A DNA stretch of 64,000 bases from Hydractinia symbiolongicarpus (Eukaryota > Cnidaria > Hydrozoa > Anthoathecata > Hydractiniidae). The notes under the pieces were generated by a model that worked only from the letters and a program-made list of their open reading frames with translations, ran no database searches and was not told the DNA's origin. The stretch's first letter is position 1. Each line of letters begins with the position of its first letter. Positions 54,692 through 64,000 of this stretch are shown one piece after another. Both the position numbers and the translations under genes were made by a program. Location: the NCBI RefSeq assembly GCF_029227915.1, contig NC_079876.1, forward strand, positions 37,617,828 through 37,681,827, in the 5' to 3' direction.

Positions 54692-55002
54692 TCACATGTT
54701 AGTGTGTGTTGAAAACATTATGGGTCTATTTGTAAGAATGACATCTATAGCTGTTCCGTTAGGACTAGCAAAACAACTTTTGTTTTTGACAAGATTTTCA
54801 AGACTAAAAATATCGCAGAAATTATTTAAGGTTTCGAAACCAGAATCGTTCGAGTTATGGCAATCGATATTTATATCACCCATAATTATTATGTTTTCGA
54901 CTTTAGATAGAGCTTTATTTAAAGCTATCTCTAATTTCTCAAAAAAGTTGTTTAAGTTTGAATAATGAGGTGGTCTAAAAATACTGATAACTGTCCATGT
55001 CC
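54692..55002 (-). pseudogene. C-terminal part of the retrotransposon endonuclease domain (truncated)
   Basis: This frame is open from the element's 5' edge at 55002 to a TGA at 54692-54694, about 103 codons. The ATG at 54883 is internal and not a real start. Visible apurinic/apyrimidinic-endonuclease signatures are WTVISIFRPP near the truncated end, GDINID (after the Met at 54883) with the catalytic Asp/Asn pair, and TAIDVILTN with the conserved Asp. The last signature, SDHH, lies in the adjacent frame at 54670-54681, preceded by ETGL. One base gained or lost around 54692-54697 therefore separates the endonuclease from the reverse transcriptase frame. In an intact element they form one polyprotein. 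The N-terminal half of the domain was lost to 5' truncation. Confidence 0.88.
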
Positions 55003-55006
55003 ACTC
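55003..55006. repeat. Target-site duplication, right copy (ACTC)
   Basis: This is the partner of 52206-52209. The base before it differs on the two sides (A at 52205, C at 55002), so the duplication is 4 bp and no longer. Confidence 0.65.
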
Positions 55007-58000
55007 AGCGATTACACTGGGCGCTGTGGTAGCGCTTCATTGAAAAATTTATATAAATAAGTCATTCTTTACTGTGGGACCAATCCTAGCCGTTATCGCG
55101 CGCTGAAGAAATATCGACAGTTTCAGAAACTAAATTTCATTGACTTTCGAACGGTGTCAGTCCGTTTAAGTTACAACGGTTGGGTCACATATTCGTACCA
55201 ACATGTATTTAGCGATATTTTTTTTGATATTACTAAGTTGCATCGCTTTTAACAATGAAACGAATGACTGTGGGACTTATTTGAACTAACTTTGGACTGT
55301 GACCTGATAAATGTGATAAATGAGACAACTGGACTCCAAGAAATAACATTCTTCTTAATTTGACGTGATTGCCGAAACTCAGCGATTACACTGGGCGCTG
55401 TGGTACCGCTTCAATTAAGAATTAAGATAAAAAAGTCATTCTTTACTGTGGGACCAATCCTAGCCGTTATCGCGCGCAGAAGAAATAGCAACAGTTTCAA
55501 AATCTACATTTCATTGACTTTCTAACGGTGTCAGTCCGTTCGAGTTACAACGGTTGGGTCACATATTCGTACCAACATGTATTTCGTGCTATTTTCCGGT
55601 ATTACTAGGTTGTATGGCTTTTACCAGTGAAACGATTGACTGTGTGACTTAATTGAACTGATTATGGGCTGTGACCTTAAAAATGTTATAAGTGAGAGAA
55701 GCGGACTCAAAGAAATAACATTCTTTTTAATTTGACATGATTGCCGGAGCTCAGCGATGACACTGGGCGCTGTGGTAGCGCTTCATTTAAGATTTTAGAT
55801 AAATTAGTCATTCTTAACTGTGGGACCAATCTTAGCCGTTATCGCGCGTTGAAGAAATAGCGACAGTTTCAAAAACTACATTTCATTGACTTTCTAAGAG
55901 TATCAATCCGTTTGAGTTACAACGGTTGAGTCACATATTCGTACCAACATGTATTTCGTGATATTTTTCCGGTACTACTAGCTTTTATGGCTTTTAACAG
56001 TGAAACGATTGACTGTGGGACTTAATTGAACTGATTATGGACTGTGACCTTATAAATGTTAAAGTGAGACAATTGGACTCCAAGAAATAACATTCTTCCT
56101 AATTTGACATGATTGCCGAAACACAGCGATTACACTGGGCGCTGTGGTAGCGCTTCAATTAAAAATTAAGATAAAAAAGTCTTTCTTTACAGTGGGACCA
56201 ATCTTAGCCGTTATCGCGCGCTGAAGAATTAGCGACAGTTTCAAAAACTACATTTCATTGACTTTTTAACGGTGTCAGTCCTTTTGAGTTACAACGGTTG
56301 GGTCACCTATTCGTACCAACATGTGTTTAGCGATATTTTTCTGATAATACTAGGTTGCATCGCTTTTAACAATGAAACGATTGACTGTGGGACTTAATTG
56401 AACAAAACTTGGACTACGACCTAATAAATGTGATAAATGAGAAAATTGGACTCCAAGAAATGACATTCTTCTCAATTTGACATGATTGCCGAACCTCAGC
56501 GATTACACTGGGCGCTGTGGTAGCGCTTCAATTAAAAATTAAGATTAAAAAGTCATTTCTTACTGCGGGACCAATCCTAGCCGTTATCACGCGCTGAAGA
56601 AATAGCGACAGTTTCGAAAATTACATTTCATTGACTTTTTAACGGTGTCAATCCGTATTAGTTACAATAGTTGGGTCACCTATTCGTACCAACATGTGTT
56701 TAGCGATATTTTTCTGATATTACTAGGTTGCATCGCTTTTAACAATGAAACGATTGACTGTGGGACTTAATTGAACTAACTTTGGACTGTGACCTGATAA
56801 ATGTGATAAATGAGACAATTGGACTACAAGAAATAACATTCTTCTTAATTTGACGGGATTTCAGGAACTCAGCGATTACACTGGGCGCTGTGGTAGCGCT
56901 TTATTTAAAAATTTATATAAATAAGTCTTTCTTCACTGTGGGACCAATCCTAGCCGTTATCGCGCGCTGAAAAAATATCGACAGTTTCAAAAACTAAATT
57001 TCATTGACTTTATAACGGTGTCAGTCCGTTTGAGTTACAACGGTTGGGTCACATATTCGTACCAACATGTATTTAGCGATATTTTTCTGATATTACTATG
57101 TTGCATCGCTTTTAACAATGAAACGATTGACTGTGGGACTTAATTTAACAAACTTTAGACTGTGACCTAATAAATGTGATAAATGAGAAAATTGGACTCC
57201 AAGAAATAACATTCTTCTTAATTTGACGGGATTGCCGGAACTCAGCGATTACACGGGGCGCTGCTGTAGCGCTTCATTTAAAAATTAAGATAAAAAAGTC
57301 ATTCTTTACTGTGGGACCAATCCTAGCCGTTATCGCGCGCTGAAGAATTATCGACAGTTTCAAAAACTACATTTCATTGACTTTATAACGGTGTCAGTCC
57401 GTTTGAGTTGCAACGGTTGGGTCACATATTCGTACCAACATGTATTTAGCGATATTTTTTTGATAATACTAGGTTGCATCGCTTTTAACAGTGAAACGAT
57501 TGACTATGGTACTAAATTGAACTGATTTTGGACTGTGACCTTATTAAGTTATAAGTGAGACAAGTGGACTCCAAGAAATAGCATTCTTCTTAATTTGAAA
57601 TGATTTTCAAAACTTAGCGATTGCACTGGGTGCTGTGGTAGCGCTTCAATAAAAAATTAAGATAAAAAAAGTCATTTTTTACTGCGGGACCAATCCTAGC
57701 CGTTATCGCGCGCTGAAGAAATAGCGACAGTTTCAAAAACTACATTTCATTGACTTTTTAACGGTGTCAGTCCGTTTGAGTTACAACGGTTGGGTCACCT
57801 ATTCGTACCAACATGTGTTTAGCGATGTTTTTTGATATTACTAGGTTGCATCGCTTTTAACAATGAAACGATTGACTGTGGGACTTAATTGAACAAAACT
57901 TGCACTACGACCTAATAAATGTGATAAATGAGAAAATTGGACTCCAAGAAATAACATTCTTCTCAACTTGACATGATTGCCGAACCTCAGCGATTACACA

Positions 58001-58240
58001 GGGCGCTGTGGTAGCACTTCATTTAAGAATTTAGATAAATAAGTCATTCTTTACTGTGGGACCAATCCTAGCCGTTATCGCGCGCTGAATAAATAGCGAC
58101 AGTTTCAAAAACAACATTTCATTGGCTTTCTAACAGTATCAATCCGTTTGAGTTACAACGGTTGAGTCACATATTCGTACCAACATGTATTTTGTGATAT
58201 TTTTCCGGTACTACTAGCTTGTATGGCTTTTAACAGTGAA
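55007..58240 (+). repeat. Diverged satellite after the insertion
   Basis: About 9 monomers, each with private variants: GTGGTACCGC (55402) and GCGCTGCTGTAGCGC (57257) alter the inverted repeat; GAACAAAACTTGGACTACGACC (56399) and its partner at 57892 (GAACAAAACTTGCACTACGACC) mark a 4-monomer spacing; GGTACTAAATTGAACTGATTTTGG (57508) recurs at 58992 and 60855. There is no gene. Confidence 0.8.
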
Positions 58241-61200
58241 ACGATTGACTGTGGGACTTAATTGAACTGATTATGGACTGTGACCTTATAAATGGTAAAG
58301 TGAGACAATTGGACTCCAAAAAAAAACATTCTTCCTAATTTGACATGATTGCCGAAACACAGCGATTACACTGGGCGCTGTGGTAGCGCTTCACTTAAGA
58401 ATTAACATAAAAAAGTCATTCTTTACTGTGGGACCAATCTTAGCCGTTATCGCGCGCGGAAGATTTAGCGACAGTTTCAAAAACTACATTTCATTGACTT
58501 TTTAACGGTGTCAGTCCTTTTTAGTTACAACGCTTGGGTCACCTATTCGTACCAACATGTGTTTAGCGATATTTTTCCGGTACTACTAGTTTGTATGGCT
58601 TTTAACAGTGAAACGATTGACTGTGGGACTTAATTGAACTGATTATGGACTGTGATCTTATAAATGTTAAAGTGAGACAATTGGACTCCAAGAAAAAACA
58701 TTCTTCCTAATTTGACATGATTGCCGAAACACAGCGATTACACTGGGCGCTGTGGTAGCGCTTCAATTAAAAATTAACATAAAAAAGTCATTCTTTACTG
58801 TGGGACCAATCTTAGCCGTTATCGCGCCCTGAAGAATTAGCGACAGTTTCAAAAACTACATTTCATTGACTTTTTAACGGTGTCAGTCCATTTGAGTTAC
58901 AACGGTTGGGTCACATATTCGTACCAACATGGATTTAGCGATTTTTTTATATTACTAGTTTGGATCGCTTTTAACAGTGAAACGATTGAATGTGGTACTA
59001 AATTGAACTGATTTTGGACTGTGATCTTGTAAATGTTATAAGTGAGACAAATGGACTTCAAGAAATATCATTCTTCTTAATTTGAAGTGATTGCCGAAAC
59101 TCAGCGATTGCACTGGGCGCTGTGGTAGCGCTTCAATTAAAAATTAAGATTAAAAAGTCATTTTTTACTGCGGGACCAATCCTAGCCGTTATCACGCGCT
59201 GAAGAAATTGCAACAGTTTCGAAAATTACATTTCATTGACTTTTTAACGGTGTTAATCCGTATTAGTTACAATGGTTGGGTCACCTATTCGTACCAACAT
59301 GTGTTTAGCGATATTTTTCTGATATTACTAGGTTACATCGCTTTTAACAATGAAACGATTGACTGTGGGACTTAATTGAACTAACTTTGGACTGTGACCT
59401 GATAAATGTGATAAATGAGACAATTGGACTCCAAGAAAAAACATTCTTCTTAATTTGACGGGATTTCCGGAACTCAGCGATTACACTGGGCGCTGTGGTA
59501 GCGCTTTATTTAAACATTTAAATAAATAAATCATTCTTCACTGTGGGACCAATCTTAGCCGTTATCGCGCGCTGAAGAAATATTGACAGTTTCAAAAACT
59601 AAATTTCGTTGACTTTCTAACGGTGTCAGTTCGTTTGAGTTCCAACGGTTGGGTCACATACTCGTACCAACATGTATTTAGCGATATTTTTCTGATATTA
59701 CTATGTTGCATCGCTTTTAACTATGAAACGATTGACTGTGGGACTTAATTGAACTGATTATGGACTGTGACCTTAAAAATGTTATAAGTGAGACAAGCGG
59801 AGTCAAAGAAATAACATTCTTTTTAATTTGACATGATTGCCGGAACTCAGCGATTACACTGGGCGCTGTGGTAGCGCTTCATTTAAGAATTTAGATAAAT
59901 TAGTCATTCTTAACTGTTGGACCAATCCTAGCCGTTATCGCGCGCTGATGAAATAGCGACAGTTTCAAAAACTACATTTCATTGACTTTCTAAGAGTATC
60001 AATCCGTTTGAGTTACAACGGTTGAGTCACACATTCGTACCAACATGTATTTCGTGATATTTTTCCGGTACTACTAGCTTGTATGGCTTTTAAAAGTGAA
60101 TCGAGTGACTGTGGGACTTAATTGAACTGGTTATGGACTGTGACCTTATAAATGTTAAAGTGAGACAATTGGACTCCAAAAAAAAAAAACATTCTTCCTA
60201 ATTTGACATGATTGCCGAAACACAGCGATTACATTGGGCGCTGTGGTAGCGCTTCAATTAAAAATTACCATAAAAAAGTCATTTTTTACTGTGGGACCAA
60301 TCTTAGCCGTTATCGCGCGCTGAAGATTTAGCGACAGTTTCAAAAACTACATTTCATTGACTTTTTAACGGTGTCAGTCCTTTTTAGTTACAACGCTTGG
60401 GTCACCTATTCGTACCAACATGTGTTTAGCGATATTTTTCCGGTACTACTAGCTTGTATGGCTTTTAACAGTGAAACGATTGACTGTGGGACTTAATTGA
60501 ACTGATTATGGACTGTGACCTTATAAATGGTAAGGTGAGACAATTGGACTCCAAGAAAAAACATTCTTCCTAATTTGACATGATTGCCGAAACACAGCGA
60601 TTACACTGGGCTCTGTGGTTGCGCTTCAATTAAAAATTAACATAAAAATGTCATTCTTTACTGTGGGATCAATCTTAGCCGTTATCGCGCCCTGAAGAAT
60701 TAGCGACAGTTTCAAAAACTACATTTCATTGACTTTTTAACGGTGTCAGTCCATTTGAGTTACAACGGTTGGGTCACATATTCGTACCAACATGGATTTA
60801 GCGATTTTTTTTATATTACTAGGTTGCATCGCTTTTAACAGTGAAACGATTGACTGTGGTACTAAATTGAACTGATTTTGGACTGTGATCTTGTAAATGT
60901 TATAAGTGAGACAAATGGACTTCAAGAAATATCATTCTTCTTAATTTGAAATGATTGCCGAAACTCAGCGATTGCACTGGGCGCTGTGGTAGCGCTTTAA
61001 TTAAAAATTAAGATTAAAAAGTCATTTTATACTACAGGACCAATCCTAGCCGTTATCACGCGCTGAAGAAATAGCGACAGTTTCGAAAATTACATTTCAT
61101 TGACTTTTTAACGGTGTCAATCCGTATTAGTTACAATGGTTGGGTCAACCATTCGTACCAACATGTGTTTAGCGATATTTTTCTGATATTACTAGGTTGC

Positions 61201-61603
61201 ATCGCTTTTAACAATGAAACGATTGACTGTGGGACTTAATTGAACTAACTTTGGACTGTGACCTGATAAATGTGATAAATGAGACAATTGGACTGCAAGA
61301 AATAACATTCTTCTTAATTTGACGGGATTTCCGGAACTCAGCGATTACACTGAGCGCTGTGGTAGCGCTTTATTTAAAAATTTACTTAAATAAGTCATTC
61401 TTCACTGTGGAACCAATCCTAGCCGTTATCGCGCGCTGAAGAAATATCGACAGTTTCAAAAACTAAATTTCATTGACTTTCTAACGGTGTCAGTCCGTTT
61501 GAGTTACAACGGTTGGGTCACATATTCGTACCAACATGTATTTAGCGATATTTTTCTGATATTACTATGTTGCATCGCTTTTAACAATGAAACGATTGAC
61601 TGT
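58241..61603 (+). repeat. 5-monomer duplication in the array margin (offset 1863 bp)
   Basis: About 4 monomers at 58240-59740 recur at 60103-61603. Displacement is 1863 bp by TCAGTCCTTTTTAG (58511 and 60374) and GGATTTAGCG (58931 and 60794). Both copies have A-tract expansions after GGACTCC (58314 and 60174) with different lengths, indicating slippage after duplication. The copies differ more than the 6-monomer units at 38.6-43 kb do, so this duplication is older. Confidence 0.75.
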
Positions 61604-62823
61604 GGGACTTAATTTAACAAACTTTAGACTGTGACCTAATAAATGTGATAAATGAGAAAATTGGACTCCAAGAAATAACATTCTTCTTAATTTGACGGGA
61701 TTGCCGGAACTCAGCGATTACACGGGGCGCTGTGGTAGCGCTTCATTTAAAAATTTAGATAAATAAGTCATTCTTTACTGTGGGACCAATCCTAGCCGTT
61801 ATCGCGTGCTGGAGCATTATCGACAGTTTCAAAAACTACATTTCATTGACTTTCTAACGGTGTCAGTCCGTTTGAGTTACAACGGTTGGGTCACATATTC
61901 GTACCAACATGTATTTAGCGATATTTTTTTGATATTACTAGGTTGCATCGCTTTTAACAGTGAAACGATTGACTGTGGAACTAAATTGAACTGATTTTGG
62001 ACTGTGACCTTATAAATGTTATAAGTGAGACAAGTCGACTCCAAGAAGTAGCATTCTTCTTAATTTGAAATGATTGCCGAAACTCAGCGATTGCACTGGA
62101 TGGTGTGGTAGCGCTTCAATTAAAAATTAAGATAAAAAAGTCATTTTTTACTGCGGGACCAATTCTAGCCATTATCGCGCGCTGAAGAAATAGCGACAGT
62201 TTCGAAAACTACATTTCCTTGACTTTTTACCGGTGTCAGTTCGTTTGAGTTGCAACGGTTGGGTCAAATATTCGTACCAACATGTATTTAGCGATATTTT
62301 TCTGATATTACTAGGTTGCATCGCTTTTAACAATGAAACGATTGACTGTGGGACTTAATTTAACAAACTTTAGACAGTGACCTGATAAATGTGATAAATG
62401 AGACAACTGGACTCCAAGAAATAACATTCTTCTTAATTTGACGTGATTGCCGGAACTCAGCGATTACCCTGGGCGCTGTAGTAGCACTTCATTTAAAAAT
62501 TTAGATAATTAAGTCATTCTTTACTGTAGGACCAATCCTATCCGTTATCGCGCACTGAAGAAATAGCGACAGTTTCAAAATCTACATTTCATTGACTTTC
62601 TAACGGTGTCAGTTCGTTTGAGTTCCAACGGTTGGGTCACATACTCGTACCAACATGTATTTAGCGATATTTCTCTGATATTACTAGGTTGCATCGCTTT
62701 TAACTATGAAACGATTGACTGTGGGACTTAATTGAACTAACTTTGGACTGTCACCTGATAAATGTGATAAAGGAGACAATTGGACTCCAAGAAATAACAT
62801 TCTTCTTAATTTGACATGATTGT
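61604..62823 (+). repeat. Last satellite monomers before the second retroelement
   Basis: About three monomers and a partial. They carry degraded versions of the inverted repeat (GGATGGTGTGGTAGCGC near 62098, GCGCTGTAGTAGCAC near 62473). The monomer starting near 62725 breaks off after TTGACATGATTGTC at about 62823, about 99 bases into the unit. Confidence 0.85.
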
Positions 62824-63002
62824 CTTTTCTTTTTCAAACCATGATGGCGGTCGAAGGCGGTCAATCGTACAGTTCACAAGTTTATGTTTTGGATTTGAAA
62901 GGAAATTTATTGATTCAATCAGAGAAATTCACAAAAAAAGAAAAAGAGCGGACACAGATGCCGTAATGAATAATACAAAAGACTTAGAACCTGATGTAAT
63001 AA
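62824..63002 (+). other. Unassigned 180 bases at the 5' junction of the second element
   Basis: This is neither satellite nor clearly colinear with the linker of the first element. The sequence is locally less AT-rich (CATGATGGCGGTCGAAGGCG at 62841-62860). A frame beginning in the satellite at 62816 crosses it to a stop at 63029-63031, but the start is in satellite and the protein resembles nothing I recognise, so I do not call it a gene. It could be a divergent linker, a small 5' rearrangement made at insertion, or filler DNA. Confidence 0.5.
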
Positions 63003-64000
63003 AGTCTTCATTGGAAACTTGGAAATTTTAATAGTGTTATGGAGGGTGGCATTATTCAAAATAAGAAATTTTGGAGCACTGTTAAACCTTTCCTTACTAA
63101 CAAATCAGGTAAGAGCTCTAATGAAATTATGATTGTTCACGATGATATTATAGTAACGGATGAAAATGAATTAGCGAAAATTTTCAATGAAGAGTACATA
63201 CATATAGTTGAAAAATATAGTGGAGTTAAACCAATGTCGCTACGAAATTATCAATCTGAAAATAGAAATGAAGTTATCTCAAAGATTCTGGAAACATATA
63301 AAAGTCACCCTAGTATCTTGAAATTAAAAATTCACTAATTGATCAAAATAATGAAATGTTGTTTAACTTTAAGGAAGTCTCGGAAAATGAAGTCTCTAAA
63401 CTTTTCGGGGATCTAAAAGTAGGTGTGGCATCTGGAGAGGACAAGATAACGGCTAAAATGGTGAAGTTAGCAAAACCTTATTTGATAAAACCCTTAACAA
63501 TGCCATTAACAACAGTAATTGTCTTTCTGTTTTTCCGAGGAGAGCCAAACGCGCTACTGTATCCCCTATTGATAAAGGCGGGAAAGATAAATTATGTGTA
63601 AACAACTATAGACCAGTCAGCATTTCAAATATATTTTCAAAATTTTATGAGATAATAATTAAATCTCAAATTGTTGATTATATTGATAAAAAACTTTCAG
63701 AATTTTTATCAGCCTATAGGGAATCATATGGGACATAACATGTACTTATAAGATTATTGGAAGAATGGAAACAAAAATTAGATAAAGATTACGTAGTTGG
63801 TGCAGTTTTAATGGATCTATCTAAAGCTTTTGATTGCGTGCCTCATGATTTACTTATTGCTAAATTAAATGCCTATGGCTTTAGCCAGGATGCCCTACTT
63901 CTAATTTTATCGTACCTTTCTGACAGAGAGCAATCTACCCGCATAAATAATCAGCATAGTCTTTTCCAATTAATTCTGTCTGGAGTACCCCAAGGATCAA
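63003..64000 (+). pseudogene. Broken reverse transcriptase ORF2 fragment of the second element
   Basis: Three successive frames cover the protein. 63003-63338 contains NKKFWSTVKPFLTNKSG and a linker matching the first element, ending at TAA 63336-63338. The next frame, from about 63335, carries NFKEVSENEVSKLFGDL and ASGEDKITAKMVKLAKPYL. Around 63520-63532 the frame shifts again, and the third frame runs to the window end with FPRRAKRATVSPIDKGG, NYRPVSISNIFSKFYE, MDLSKAFDCVPHDLL (first catalytic Asp at 63814-63816) and SGVPQGS. An in-frame TAA at 63736-63738 stands where the first element has a Gln (SAYRKSYSTQQVL). Two frameshifts and one stop in 1 kb show a dead copy, more decayed than the first. 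Confidence 0.9.

Larger units (their letters stand above)
52210..55002 (-). mobile_element. 5'-truncated non-LTR retrotransposon (Jockey/CR1-like, APE type)
   Basis: A 2793-bp insertion splits one satellite monomer and is flanked by a 4-bp target-site duplication. Read on the minus strand it contains, in order, the last part of an apurinic-type endonuclease, a linker, a reverse transcriptase with YADD, a conserved C-terminal tail, a short 3' untranslated region, AATAAA and a poly(A) tail. The 5' end, including any ORF1 and most of the endonuclease, is missing, as is usual for LINE copies truncated during insertion. A poly(A) tail with AATAAA fits Jockey-like elements better than classical CR1, which usually ends in short microsatellites, but clade assignment needs a phylogeny. 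One frameshift and one in-frame stop make this copy non-autonomous. Confidence 0.93.
55003..62823 (+). repeat. 372-bp satellite array, right block (about 21 monomers)
   Basis: This is the same satellite, same orientation and same phase as the left block. The monomer interrupted at 52209 started at 52102 and contributes 108 bp. The right-hand remainder from 55007 to the next GGACTT at 55273 adds 266 bp, giving 374 bp, so one monomer was split cleanly. Copies here are visibly more diverged than in the core, with private substitutions, A-tract expansions near 58318 and 60178, and changes in the otherwise stable GCGCT...AGCGC element (57250, 57615, 60600, 62098, 62470). The block ends within a monomer at about 62823, where unrelated sequence begins. 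Confidence 0.97.
62824..64000 (+). mobile_element. Second, decayed non-LTR retrotransposon, running off the window
   Basis: Satellite stops at about 62823 and a plus-strand relative of the 52210-55002 element begins. From about 63003 the translated sequence aligns colinearly with that element from KTFW through SGVPQGS, but with many differences, so it is another subfamily or an older copy. The 3' half, including YADD, would lie beyond 64000. The 5' junction is truncated within the linker, with about 180 bases (62824-63002) that I cannot align convincingly. Confidence 0.88.

Noticed and set aside
53463-54965. Several plus-strand open frames of 62-113 codons opposite the reverse transcriptase
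   Set aside because: They are antisense shadows of the retrotransposon coding strand. The motifs GDINID, SDHH, SGVPQGS and YADD are all on the minus strand.
52210-55002. Intact, mobile retrotransposon
   Set aside because: The 5' truncation, a frameshift near 54692 and an in-frame TAG at 52564 rule out autonomous activity.
61806-61994. 62-codon open frame
   Set aside because: It lies entirely within a marginal satellite monomer; the homologous frame is broken elsewhere.
1-62823. CRISPR array or bacterial repeat system
   Set aside because: Repeats are 372 bp with no unique spacers between short direct repeats, and the companion sequences are eukaryotic LINE elements.
62816-63031. 71-codon open frame crossing the satellite-retroelement junction
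   Set aside because: Its start codon is in satellite and the protein is not recognisable. It overlaps a junction, so an accidental fusion is the simplest reading.

Overview
The window is almost entirely one satellite DNA array. A 372-bp monomer, always head-to-tail and always in the same orientation, fills 1-52209 and 55003-62823, about 160 copies in all. I found no host protein-coding gene, tRNA, rRNA or CRISPR. Counting the first monomer base by base gives 141 G+C of 372 (38%). Long satellite with higher-order organisation, interrupted by two non-LTR (LINE-type) retrotransposon fragments, points to a eukaryotic, probably invertebrate animal, heterochromatic block such as pericentromeric or subtelomeric DNA. 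The species and the chromosomal position cannot be read from the sequence.

Layout. 1-4290 holds a duplication displaced by 7 monomers (2605 bp). 4291-14770 is a mosaic of several monomer classes. 14771-21285 and 23332-29846 are two copies of a 6.5-kb block displaced by exactly 8561 bp (23 monomers). Part of the same pattern returns at about 32.35-34.95 kb, displaced by 10051 bp (27 monomers). From 34.3 kb the long pattern gives way to short higher-order repeats: 4-monomer (1488 bp) at 34.3-38.6 kb, 6-monomer (2233 bp) at 38.65-45 kb and 3-monomer (1116 bp) at 45.1-47.2 kb. From about 48 kb to 62.8 kb the monomers carry many private substitutions. They show only one local higher-order duplication there (5 monomers, 1863 bp, at 58.2-61.6 kb), as expected of an array margin that is no longer homogenised.

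Retroelements. A 5'-truncated, minus-strand, APE-type non-LTR retrotransposon (52210-55002) splits one monomer. It has a poly(A) tail, an AATAAA signal and a 4-bp ACTC target-site duplication, and the monomer resumes at once on the other side. It encodes the end of an endonuclease domain, a full reverse transcriptase with YADD, and a conserved C-terminal tail, but is broken by a frameshift and an in-frame TAG. A second, more decayed relative lies on the plus strand from about 62824 and runs off the window inside the reverse transcriptase domain. The two junctions fall about 7 bp apart within the 372-bp monomer.

No functional genetic system is visible beyond the satellite and its retroelement passengers. 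The most interesting material is the multi-scale repeat organisation with readable crossover and conversion junctions, a short inverted repeat kept in most monomers, and the near-coincident insertion points.
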